From Streptococcaceae bacterium (GTDB lineage: Bacteria > Bacillota > Bacilli > Lactobacillales > Streptococcaceae), in the NCBI GenBank assembly GCA_009779335.1, contig WREM01000051.1, forward strand, positions 1 to 7,150: a stretch of 7,150 nucleotides of DNA, written 5' to 3'. Position 1 is the first letter of the stretch; the number at the start of each line of letters is the position of its first letter. A program made the translations under genes and the position numbers. Positions 1 to 5,360 of the stretch are shown one piece after another. Below the pieces are notes generated by a model that did not search any database, was not told where the DNA came from, and worked only from the letters and a program-made list of their open reading frames with translations.

Positions 1-243
1 CATGATAATTCTGGGAAGCAATACATGGAGCAAATTCGTATTGTAAGGCAAACTCTACTCAATAGAGATTGGGATGAAGCCATCAAAAAATATGTGCGTG
101 GTTTCATGATTGAATCTTATTTAGAAGACGGTCGTCAAGATAGTCCAGAGGTTTTTGGGAAGTCTATTACGGACGCTTGTCTAGGTTGGGATAAGACAGA
201 AAAATTGATTAAAGAAATCTATCAAGCAGAAATGAAACTTTGA
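1..243 (+). CDS. 3-deoxy-7-phosphoheptulonate (DAHP) synthase, class I, C-terminal fragment
   Basis: The reading frame is open from the first base and ends at the TGA at 241-243, so this is the last 80 residues of a gene that begins outside the window; the internal ATG at 25 is not the real start. The enzyme condenses phosphoenolpyruvate with erythrose 4-phosphate, the first step of the shikimate pathway, in the cytosol. The fragment has the family's end motifs: HDNSGKQ at its first residues, FMIESYLEDGRQ around residues 35-46, and GKSITDACLGW at 53-63. By comparison with E. coli AroG as I remember it, the first His, Glu38 and Asp58 of the fragment match three of the four metal ligands (His268, Glu302, Asp326), so the visible part looks functional. 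No canonical terminator with a T-run follows; the ptsH promoter starts within 15 nt of the stop. I cannot tell which feedback-regulated isozyme (AroF, AroG or AroH type) it is, because the N-terminal part is missing. Confidence 0.93.
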   Translation, partial: HDNSGKQYMEQIRIVRQTLLNRDWDEAIKKYVRGFMIESYLEDGRQDSPEVFGKSITDACLGWDKTEKLIKEIYQAEMKL

Positions 244-280
244 TATCACAAAAATTTGCAACCCTTTTCATTTTGTGATA
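244..280. repeat. Inverted repeat spanning the ptsH promoter
   Basis: TATCACAAAA at 244-253 is the exact reverse complement of TTTTGTGATA at 271-280, with 17 nt between. The left arm lies just upstream of the ptsH -35 and the right arm runs into the -10 hexamer. It could be a DNA operator, or an RNA hairpin closing the upstream DAHP synthase transcript. No T-run follows the right arm, which argues against a standard intrinsic terminator. The repeat is seen directly; the role is inferred. Confidence 0.6.
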
Positions 281-284
281 AAAT
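256..284 (+). promoter_or_regulatory. ptsH promoter (-35 TTGCAA, extended -10 TAAAAT)
   Basis: TTGCAA at 256-261 is followed by a 17-nt spacer and TAAAAT at 279-284, preceded by TGA (extended -10, TGnTAAAAT). The expected start is near 291, giving a leader of about 55 nt before the ptsH ATG. The ptsHI operon of L. lactis is known to have its own promoter upstream of ptsH with glucose-inducible transcripts. I saw no good cre site here. Confidence 0.75.
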
Positions 285-346
285 GGATGAATTGGTAGGC
301 TTGTAAGGTTTTATCAAAAAAATTGAAAATTAAGGAGATCCATAAA

Positions 347-613
347 ATGGCATCTAAAGACTTCCACATCGTTGCAGAAACTGGTATTCATGCACGTCCA
401 GCTACATTACTTGTGCAAACAGCTTCTAAATTCACATCAGAAATCAACCTTGAATACAAGGGTAAATCAGTAAACTTGAAATCAATCATGGGTGTTATGT
501 CACTCGGTGTTGGTCAAGGGGCTGACGTAACAATTTCAGCTGAAGGGGCAGATGCTGATGAAGCAATCGCTGCAATCGCTGAAGAAATCGTTAAAGAAGG
601 GCTTGCTCAATAA
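347..613 (+). CDS. ptsH: Phosphocarrier protein HPr
   Basis: HPr is the small cytosolic phosphocarrier of the phosphoenolpyruvate:sugar phosphotransferase system. It takes phosphate from enzyme I and passes it to the sugar-specific EIIA domains. The product is 88 residues, the usual family length. The catalytic histidine is His15 in TGIHARPA, and the regulatory serine is Ser46 in NLKSIMGV, the HPr kinase target; Ser46-phosphorylated HPr is the co-repressor that works with CcpA in Gram-positive bacteria. The ATG at 347 is chosen because AAGGAG at 332-337 sits 9 nt upstream and because it puts His and Ser at the standard positions. An in-frame TTG at 323 would add eight residues, has no ribosome binding site and would read through the Shine-Dalgarno sequence. 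The stop codon shares one base with the ATG of ptsI (TAATG), so the two genes are probably translationally coupled. Confidence 0.98.
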   Translation: MASKDFHIVAETGIHARPATLLVQTASKFTSEINLEYKGKSVNLKSIMGVMSLGVGQGADVTISAEGADADEAIAAIAEEIVKEGLAQ

Positions 614-2340
614 TGACATCTATGCTTAAAGGTATCGCTGCATCATCAGGTGTAGCTGTAGCAAAGGCATACTTGCTTGTTCAACCTGACTTGTCATTTG
701 AGACAAAATCAGTAGAAGACTCTTCAAATGAAGAAGCTCGCCTAGATGCAGCCTTGGTTGCAAGTCAGGATGAGCTTTCTTTAATTAAAAGCAAGGCCGA
801 AGGATCACTTGGTGCGGAAGCTGCATCAGTTTTTGACGCACATTTAATGGTCCTTTCTGACCCTGAAATGATTGGTCAGATTAAAGCTACAATTCAAGAT
901 AAAAAAACAAATGCAGAATCAGCCCTTAAAGAAGTAACAGATATGTTTATTGGTATCTTTGAGGGAATGGAAGACAACGCTTATATGCAAGAGCGTGCTG
1001 CAGATATTAAAGATGTGACCAAGCGTGTATTGGCCAATCTTTTGGGTGTTAAACTCCCAAGTCCAGCCATGATTGATGAGGAAGTTGTTGTTGTGGCAGA
1101 AGATTTGACACCATCTGACACTGCTCAATTAGATAAAAAATTCGTAAAAGCTTTTGTTACTAATATCGGAGGTCGCACCTCTCACTCTGCCATCATGGCT
1201 CGTACGCTTGAAATACCTGCTGTTCTTGGAACTAACAACATTACTGAGTTGGTAAAAGATGGTCAAATGTTAGCTGTTAATGGAATCACGGGTGATGTTG
1301 TCATTGAACCATCAGAGACACAAGTTCAAGAATTTCATACTGCTGGTCAAGCCTATGCCGATCAAAAAGCAGAATGGGCAGCATTGAAAGATGCTGAGAC
1401 AGTTACTGCCGATGGTAAGCATTTTGAACTTGCTGCCAATATTGGTGCACCTAAAGACGTTGAAGGTGTAGTTGAGAATGGTGGAGAAGGTATCGGTCTT
1501 TATCGTACAGAGTTTCTTTATATGGATTCTCAAGATTTTCCAACAGAAGATGATCAATATGAAGCTTATAAGGCAGTTCTTGAAGGAATGAATGGTAAAC
1601 CAGTTGTTGTTCGTACAATGGATATCGGTGGTGACAAAACTCTTCCTTACTTTGATTTACCTGAAGAAATGAATCCATTTCTAGGGTGGCGTGCTTTGCG
1701 TATCTCGCTTTCTCAAGGTGGAGATGCCATGTTCCGTACACAACTTCGTGCTCTTCTTCGTGCTTCTGTACACGGGAAACTTCGCATCATGTTCCCGATG
1801 GTTGCATTACTTACGGAATTCCGTGCAGCCAAGAAAATTTATGATGAAGAAAAGGCTGAACTTACTTCAGAAGGTATAGCAGTAGCAGATGATATTCAAG
1901 TGGGAATCATGATTGAAATCCCTGCAGCAGCAATGCTTGCCGATCAATTTGCTAAAGAAGTAGATTTCTTCTCCATTGGAACCAATGACTTGATTCAATA
2001 TACAATGGCTGCTGACCGTATGAATGAACAAGTATCCTATCTCTATCAACCTTACAACCCCTCTATCCTACGATTGATTAATAATGTCATCAAGGCAGCT
2101 CATGAACAAGGGAAATGGGCAGGAATGTGTGGAGAGATGGCAGGAGATCAGACAGCCGTTCCTCTTCTTATGGGAATGGGATTAGATGAATTCTCTATGT
2201 CAGCAACCTCAGTACTTCAAACACGTTCACTTATGAAGCGTTTGGATACCACAAAAATGCAAGAACTTGCCAACAAAGCATTAACAGAATGTGCCACAAT
2301 GGAAGAAGTTGTCACATTAGTTGAGAGCTATACAAAATAA
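613..2340 (+). CDS. ptsI: Phosphoenolpyruvate-protein phosphotransferase (PTS enzyme I)
   Basis: Enzyme I autophosphorylates from phosphoenolpyruvate and phosphorylates HPr, starting the phosphate chain for all PTS sugars; it acts as a cytosolic dimer. The product has 575 residues, a full-length family member. The N-terminal half holds the HPr-binding helical region and the phosphohistidine domain, with the active His191 in GGRTSHSAIMAR. The C-terminal PEP-binding barrel follows from about residue 255, with Arg298 in GLYRTEF, Arg334 in VVRTMDIGGDK, the SIGTNDLIQY segment near 457-466, and Cys506 in GMCGEMAGD, the counterpart of the catalytic Cys502 of E. coli. The ATG at 613 overlaps the ptsH stop by one base, with AAGAAGGG at 594-601 as ribosome binding site inside ptsH. 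A second ATG three codons later (622) is possible but farther from that site. A strong hairpin terminator follows the stop directly. Confidence 0.98.
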   Translation: MTSMLKGIAASSGVAVAKAYLLVQPDLSFETKSVEDSSNEEARLDAALVASQDELSLIKSKAEGSLGAEAASVFDAHLMVLSDPEMIGQIKATIQDKKTNAESALKEVTDMFIGIFEGMEDNAYMQERAADIKDVTKRVLANLLGVKLPSPAMIDEEVVVVAEDLTPSDTAQLDKKFVKAFVTNIGGRTSHSAIMARTLEIPAVLGTNNITELVKDGQMLAVNGITGDVVIEPSETQVQEFHTAGQAYADQKAEWAALKDAETVTADGKHFELAANIGAPKDVEGVVENGGEGIGLYRTEFLYMDSQDFPTEDDQYEAYKAVLEGMNGKPVVVRTMDIGGDKTLPYFDLPEEMNPFLGWRALRISLSQGGDAMFRTQLRALLRASVHGKLRIMFPMVALLTEFRAAKKIYDEEKAELTSEGIAVADDIQVGIMIEIPAAAMLADQFAKEVDFFSIGTNDLIQYTMAADRMNEQVSYLYQPYNPSILRLINNVIKAAHEQGKWAGMCGEMAGDQTAVPLLMGMGLDEFSMSATSVLQTRSLMKRLDTTKMQELANKALTECATMEEVVTLVESYTK

Positions 2341-2361
2341 AAAACGCCTAGGCGTTTTTTT
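2341..2361. terminator. Intrinsic terminator of ptsHI, probably bidirectional
   Basis: AAAACGC at 2341-2347 pairs with GCGTTTT at 2352-2358 around a CTAG loop, followed by a T-run to 2361. It starts immediately after the ptsI stop. The A-run at 2339-2344 provides a matching T-run on the minus strand, so the hairpin can also stop transcription of the convergent ybaB-like gene, which has no other terminator in the 2362-2444 gap. I see no other feature in that gap. Confidence 0.9.
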
Positions 2362-2444
2362 ATTGTTGGCTAATAGGACAATCAGTTAATAGCTGTAACA
2401 ATGAATGTAATGGGACAGATAATTTATTGCACTGATACGGTCTA

Positions 2445-2744
2445 TTAGAATGGTAAACCTTTGGTCAGTCCTCCTAATTTTGATTCGGTAGTTGTCTCAA
2501 TCTGTGTCAATCCATCGTTGATTGCAGAAACAATCATATCAGAAAGTGTATCAGAATCATCAGGGTCGATTAAATCTCTGTTAATGTCAAGTTTTACAAG
2601 TTTACGGTCGCCTGTAAACTCTGCTGTCACTAACTCCTGTGCAGATTTACCAGTAAAAGTGGTATTAGCGATTTCTTCTTGAGAAGCTTGCATTTGTTTT
2701 TGCAATTTTTGAGCTTGTTTCATCATGTTTTGCATATTCATCAT
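2445..2744 (-). CDS. ybaB: YbaB/EbfC-family nucleoid-associated protein
   Basis: The product is a 99-residue protein of the YbaB/EbfC family, small dimeric proteins that bind DNA and associate with the nucleoid; the precise role in lactic acid bacteria is not clear. The N-terminus is a Met/Gln/Lys-rich helix (MNMQNMMKQAQKLQKQMQ), followed by the strand region around FTGDRKLVKLDINRDL (residues 43-58) and the conserved helix beginning DSDTLSDMIVSAIND. Length and pattern are typical of the family. Of two adjacent ATG codons (2742-2744 and 2739-2741), the first is 9 nt from GGAGG (minus strand, 2758-2754) and is preferred. In many bacteria this gene follows dnaX and precedes recR; here it stands alone, downstream of a tRNA gene. 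Its promoter is unclear: TTGGAC inside the tRNA terminator with a TATTAC 16 nt on is possible but weak, and readthrough from the tRNA promoter is an alternative. Confidence 0.93.
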   Translation of the reverse strand: MMNMQNMMKQAQKLQKQMQASQEEIANTTFTGKSAQELVTAEFTGDRKLVKLDINRDLIDPDDSDTLSDMIVSAINDGLTQIETTTESKLGGLTKGLPF

Positions 2745-2770
2745 AGTGTTTTTCCTCCGAGTAATAAAGT

Positions 2771-2799
2771 TAAATTAAAACCGTCCAATTTGGACGGTT
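2771..2799 (-). terminator. Intrinsic terminator of the tRNA-Leu gene
   Basis: On the minus strand AACCGTCC (2799-2792) pairs with GGACGGTT (2786-2779) around a 5-nt loop, followed by TTTTAATTTAA. It begins 5 nt after the mature tRNA 3' end. Readthrough would supply the ybaB-like gene downstream. Confidence 0.82.
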
Positions 2800-2803
2800 G
2801 ATA

Positions 2804-2889
2804 TGCGGTGGGAGGGACTTGAACCCTCACGACCTAAAGCGGTCACAGGATCCTTAGTCCTGCGCGTCTGCCAATTCCGCCACCACCGC
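2804..2889 (-). tRNA. tRNA-Leu, anticodon AAG
   Basis: The minus-strand sequence folds as a class II tRNA of 86 nt. The 7-bp acceptor stem is GCGGTGG/CCACCGC with discriminator A. The D-arm contains AATTGGCAGA. The anticodon stem CAGGA/TCCTG closes the loop CTAAGGA, which places AAG at positions 34-36 after the invariant T33. The long variable arm is GACC/GGTC, and the T-arm is GAGGG-TTCAAGT-CCCTC. The long variable arm and the A discriminator fit leucine. The CCA end is not encoded (TAT follows), so it must be added after transcription. With A at position 34 it would read CUU, and other CUN codons if A34 is deaminated to inosine. Confidence 0.95.
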
Positions 2890-2908
2890 TAGAAATTGAT
2901 ACCTTAAT

Positions 2909-2937
2909 ATCTTATCATTTTTATTGCTCCTTTGCAA
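2909..2937 (-). promoter_or_regulatory. tRNA-Leu promoter (-35 TTGCAA, extended -10 TAAGAT)
   Basis: On the minus strand TTGCAA (2937-2932) is followed by a 17-nt spacer and TAAGAT (2914-2909), preceded by TGA. The mature tRNA begins 19 nt after the -10. The architecture is nearly the same as at ptsH (TTGCAA, 17 nt, TGA plus -10). Confidence 0.75.
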
Positions 2938-2950
2938 GTTTTTATGAACA

Positions 2951-2976
2951 AAAAAAGCAGTCATTTACTGCTTTTT
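2951..2976 (-). terminator. Intrinsic terminator of the alpha/beta hydrolase gene
   Basis: AAAAAGCAGT and ACTGCTTTTT (plus-strand positions 2952-2961 and 2967-2976) form a 10-bp stem with a 5-nt loop. On the minus strand the stem starts inside the stop codon of the hydrolase and ends in six T. It separates the hydrolase from the tRNA-Leu promoter. Confidence 0.88.
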
Positions 2977-3907
2977 ATTTGTTGTATTGATTCATGAAAT
3001 CAGATACGGTTTTTCGGTAGAGACTAGGATCAGTTTCAAATGATTTAGCGTGAGTTGCACCTTTTACTTCTAATTTTTCCTTTGGTGTGCCTGATTTGAC
3101 TGCATTGTAGTTAATGTCTAACATATAAGTAGGGACATAAGTATCTGCACTACCATGAATTAAGAGAATTGGAAGTTTGTCTTTAGCCAATTCATCGGTT
3201 GAGCTACCTTGTTGATAGTACCAACCTTGACGAATTTTATTCATGAGAGAAACACTGTAAAGTAGGGGGAATTTAGGAATGCCATATTGAGCTTTTGCTT
3301 GGAAGGACAACTCATCAAAGACATTAGAGTAACCACAATCTTCGATAATGTTCTTGACAGATGAAGGGAGACTGGATTCACCAGATGCCATCATGACAGT
3401 TCCTCCTCCCATAGAGACTCCAAATAAAGTGGTAGAAACGTGAGGGTCATTTTTTTCTAAGAGTTGAGCCCATTTGATGACATCATATTTATCTTTATAT
3501 CCATAAGTAATCATATCTCCTTGAGATTCTCCATGTCCACGATTATCAGGCATGAGCACATTATATCCGAGTTCATGGAAAAGTTCACCGTATTGACGCA
3601 TATTTGATTTATCTTCACGGAAACCATGTACAACAATAACGGTTTTATCAGTTTTTTGAGCGGCAGGGACATACCAAGCGTCAAGTTTGAGCCCATCATT
3701 TTCAATGGTCAATGTGGATTTTTTTAGCTGGTCAAATTTTTCAACCAAGGGATAGTTAGGGCTGGTTTTAGCCACTTGAGAAATGGGGTTGTTATTTCTA
3801 ACACTGGCAATATTGTAGAAATAGAAGGTTGCACCAATGTCTGCAATAAGTAAGACGGCAAGAATAGTGATGCTAATTTTAAGTATACGTTTTTTATTTT
3901 TTTTCAT
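2975..3907 (-). CDS. Membrane-anchored alpha/beta hydrolase, substrate unknown
   Basis: The product is a 310-residue serine hydrolase of the alpha/beta hydrolase fold. Residues 1-7 are rich in Lys/Arg, followed by a hydrophobic segment at about 9-31, which reads as an N-terminal membrane anchor with the catalytic domain outside the cell. No lipobox is seen and a signal peptidase site is not obvious. The catalytic set is visible: oxyanion-hole region HGF (94-96), DNRGHGES (121-128), nucleophile Ser165 in GVSMGG, Asp255 in HGSADTYVP and His286 in ATHAKS. Family members include esterases, lipases and peptidases, and the sequence does not show which substrate is used. The ATG at 3907 is fixed on its upstream side by an in-frame TAG four codons before. 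No Shine-Dalgarno sequence is found at normal spacing; AGGGG ends one base before the ATG. A -10-like TAGAAT lies just upstream, so the mRNA may be leaderless. It is transcribed divergently from rnpA. Confidence 0.92.
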   Translation of the reverse strand: MKKNKKRILKISITILAVLLIADIGATFYFYNIASVRNNNPISQVAKTSPNYPLVEKFDQLKKSTLTIENDGLKLDAWYVPAAQKTDKTVIVVHGFREDKSNMRQYGELFHELGYNVLMPDNRGHGESQGDMITYGYKDKYDVIKWAQLLEKNDPHVSTTLFGVSMGGGTVMMASGESSLPSSVKNIIEDCGYSNVFDELSFQAKAQYGIPKFPLLYSVSLMNKIRQGWYYQQGSSTDELAKDKLPILLIHGSADTYVPTYMLDINYNAVKSGTPKEKLEVKGATHAKSFETDPSLYRKTVSDFMNQYNK

Positions 3908-3913
3908 ACCCCT

Positions 3914-3919
3914 ATTCTA
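3914..3919 (-). promoter_or_regulatory. Possible -10 (TAGAAT) of the hydrolase gene
   Basis: TAGAAT on the minus strand matches five of six consensus positions and ends 6 nt before the hydrolase ATG. Transcription from it would begin at or very near the start codon. The hexamer 17 nt upstream (TAGCAA) is a poor -35, so the call is tentative. Confidence 0.4.
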
Positions 3920-3984
3920 AAATAAATTTTTAGAAATTGCTATTCTTCCGATTTTTGTATCCACAGAGAGTAAAAACAAAGGAC

Positions 3985-4004
3985 TTCAAAACGTACATTT
4001 TGAA
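3985..4004. promoter_or_regulatory. Near-perfect 20-bp palindrome, candidate operator of rnpA
   Basis: TTCAAAA (3985-3991) and TTTTGAA (3998-4004) are exact reverse complements flanking CGTACA, whose inner GTAC is also self-complementary; only one symmetric pair (C3992/A3997) breaks the symmetry. The element covers the place where the rnpA -35 should be and ends 6 nt before the -10. It is upstream of the likely transcript starts on both strands, so a DNA-level role such as repressor or activator binding fits better than an RNA hairpin. The binding protein is unknown. Confidence 0.5.
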
Positions 4005-4007
4005 ATA

Positions 4008-4016
4008 TGGTATAAT
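4008..4016 (+). promoter_or_regulatory. rnpA promoter, extended -10 TGGTATAAT
   Basis: A perfect TATAAT at 4011-4016 is preceded by TGG, forming an extended -10. The position 17 nt upstream (AAAACG, 3988-3993) is not a recognisable -35, and TTCAAA at 3985-3990 would need a 20-nt spacer. The start is expected near 4023, giving a leader of about 25 nt with the GAGGAG ribosome binding site of rnpA. Confidence 0.72.
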
Positions 4017-4048
4017 AGAAGTGATAATTTCTTAAAGAGGAGTATAGT

Positions 4049-4402
4049 TTGGCTATCGCAAAAACTCATCGAGTGAAACGCTCTAAGGATTTTGATTTGA
4101 TTTTTGGAGCAAAAGACAGTTATGCCAACAGAAAGTTTGTTCTTTATAAGAAAGATACACAAGGTCCGCATTATCGTGTGGGGATTTCTGTCAGTAAAAA
4201 ACTTGGGAATGCAGTCATGCGAAACCGAATTAAACGCCTGATTCGTCATGCCCTTGCTGAGATGAGTAATCATCTCAATGCAGAGGACTTTGTGATCATT
4301 GCAAGAAATGGCATACAGGAGCTTACGTATGAAGAGATTAAGCAAAATCTTCAGCATGTATTGAAATTATCAAAAATTTATAACAATGGAGAAATGGATT
4401 GA
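4049..4402 (+). CDS. rnpA: Ribonuclease P protein component
   Basis: RnpA is the protein subunit of RNase P. It binds the catalytic RNA and helps remove 5' leaders from precursor tRNAs. The product is 117 residues, a normal length, basic at the N-terminus (THRVKRSKDF, 6-15), with the SVSKKLGNAV segment (47-56) and the signature RNRIKRLIRH at 58-67 that contacts RNase P RNA. The start is a TTG at 4049, supported by GAGGAG at 4037-4042 six nt upstream and by the conserved first residues. The gene overlaps yidC by 4 nt (TTGA), so the two are probably translated in a coupled way. A strong extended -10 lies about 33 nt upstream of the start. Canonically rpmH sits before rnpA near the replication origin; here rpmH is instead at the end of the cluster. 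Confidence 0.97.
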   Translation: MAIAKTHRVKRSKDFDLIFGAKDSYANRKFVLYKKDTQGPHYRVGISVSKKLGNAVMRNRIKRLIRHALAEMSNHLNAEDFVIIARNGIQELTYEEIKQNLQHVLKLSKIYNNGEMD

Positions 4403-5208
4403 AAAAGAAAATAGCTTTGATTTCTATGCTTGGTAGTGCTTTATTGTTACTAACGGCGTGTGGAACGTCTGAGGTAACAAAGCATTCAACTAGTCTTTGG
4501 GATCAAATCGTGTATGCTTTTGCTGCAATCATTAAATTCCTTTCATTTGGTGGGCTCACTGGTGTTGGTATTATTTTATTTACAATTATTGTACGTACCG
4601 CTTTATTGCCACTCATGAGTATGCAAATTAAGTCAAGCCAAAAAATGCAGGAAATACAGCCTGAAATTAAGAAAATTCAGGCAAAATATCCAGGGAAAGA
4701 CAGTGAATCTCGTCTTCAAATGAATAGTGAAATTCAAGGCCTCTATGCAGAAAATAAAGTCAGCCCTTATGCAGGCTGTTTGCCTTTATTGGTTCAAATG
4801 CCTATCTTATGGGCTTTGTATCAAGCTTTGACACGTGTCGATTTTTTGAAACATGGGACGTTTCTTTGGTTCAATATCGGACTTAAAGATGGGACAATGG
4901 TTTTACCCGTCCTTGCCGCATTATTCACCTTTGCATCATCTTACTTGACGATGAAATCTGCACCAGAGCGTAATATGATGACTCTGAGTATGACTGTTCT
5001 CATGCCCATAATGATTTTCGTTTTTTCAATGAATGTTGCGAGTGGGGTTGCTCTTTATTGGGTAATTTCAAATGCTTATCAAGTTTTCCAAACGTTACTC
5101 ATTGCTAATCCTTATAAAATTATTGCTGCACGGGAAGAGAAAGTACAGCAAGAAAAAAATAAGATTAAAGCAAAAGAAAAAGCACTAAAAAAAGCAAAGA
5201 AAAAATAA
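4399..5208 (+). CDS. yidC: Membrane protein insertase YidC (Oxa1 family), lipoprotein type
   Basis: YidC inserts and folds membrane proteins, alone or with the Sec translocon. The product is 269 residues, the size of Gram-positive YidC/SpoIIIJ proteins. Residues 1-20 are a lipoprotein signal peptide ending in a lipobox (LLTAC, Cys21), as expected for this family. Membrane segments can be seen at about 33-50 or 54-72, 126-146, 168-185, 199-212 and 214-235. Arg66 in IIVRTALLP corresponds to the conserved arginine of the hydrophilic groove, and residues 75-120 form the cytoplasmic helical hairpin. The C-terminal tail (244-269) is strongly basic and rather short, which suggests the YidC1 type when an organism has two copies; that is an inference. 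The start is TTG at 4399, with GGAG at 4388-4391 seven nt upstream, overlapping the rnpA stop. No terminator follows; the octamer repeat array begins 25 nt after the stop. Confidence 0.96.
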   Translation: MKKKIALISMLGSALLLLTACGTSEVTKHSTSLWDQIVYAFAAIIKFLSFGGLTGVGIILFTIIVRTALLPLMSMQIKSSQKMQEIQPEIKKIQAKYPGKDSESRLQMNSEIQGLYAENKVSPYAGCLPLLVQMPILWALYQALTRVDFLKHGTFLWFNIGLKDGTMVLPVLAALFTFASSYLTMKSAPERNMMTLSMTVLMPIMIFVFSMNVASGVALYWVISNAYQVFQTLLIANPYKIIAAREEKVQQEKNKIKAKEKALKKAKKK

Positions 5209-5233
5209 GGTTATCCAAAAATTAAAGAGATAT

Positions 5234-5340
5234 AAAAGTACAAAAGTACAAAAGTACAAAAGTACAAAAGTACAAAAGTACAAAAGTACAAAAGTACAAA
5301 AGTACAAAAGTACAAAAGTACAAAAGTACAAAAGTACAAA
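5234..5340. repeat. Tandem array of 13 copies of the octamer AAAAGTAC
   Basis: Thirteen perfect consecutive copies of AAAAGTAC run from 5234 to 5337, followed by AAA. The preceding TAT makes one further degenerate half copy. The array occupies most of the 152-nt gap between yidC and khpB, and ends 7 nt before the base at which the khpB ribosome binding site starts. The period of 8 is not a multiple of three, and I see no gene in it. There is no terminator between yidC and khpB, so the array is probably transcribed as part of the operon. Perfect identity between copies suggests recent expansion by slipped-strand replication. Confidence 0.97.
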
Positions 5341-5360
5341 CCTAAGGAGTTATTTTATAA

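Noticed and set aside
323..346. An eight-residue N-terminal extension of HPr from a TTG at 323
   Set aside because: It has no ribosome binding site, reads through the AAGGAG of the ATG at 347, and would shift His15 and Ser46 from their standard numbering.
919..2049. Open frames of 60-96 codons within ptsI, on both strands
   Set aside because: They lie inside a clear full-length enzyme I gene, lack ribosome binding sites and show no recognisable protein features.
2362..2444. CTAATAG (2370-2376) and CTATTAG (2442-2448) as an inverted repeat
   Set aside because: Seven AT-rich bases 65 nt apart are expected by chance, and nothing else supports a structure there.
2461..2682. A 73-codon plus-strand frame opposite the ybaB-like gene
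   Set aside because: It is the antisense shadow of a recognised YbaB family gene.
3988..3997. A link between the rnpA palindrome (AAAACGTAC) and the octamer AAAAGTAC
   Set aside because: They differ by an inserted C and the shared part is A-rich sequence plus GTAC, so the similarity could be chance.
3986..4357. A 123-codon minus-strand frame opposite rnpA
   Set aside because: It covers the rnpA promoter and most of rnpA in antisense, and its translation resembles no family I know.
5231..5236. TATAAA before the octamer array as a khpB promoter
   Set aside because: The -10 match is good but no -35 is found at 15-19 nt upstream, and no extended -10 TG is present.
5234..5340. The octamer array as a CRISPR array or replication-origin iterons
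   Set aside because: There are no spacers between copies, the units are far too short for CRISPR, no cas gene is near, and the units match neither the DnaA box TTATCCACA nor plasmid iterons with an adjacent rep gene.
5234..5340. The octamer array as a repetitive peptide-coding region
   Set aside because: All frames are free of stops through the array, but no start codon with a ribosome binding site precedes it on the plus strand, and an in-frame TAA precedes the khpB ATG.
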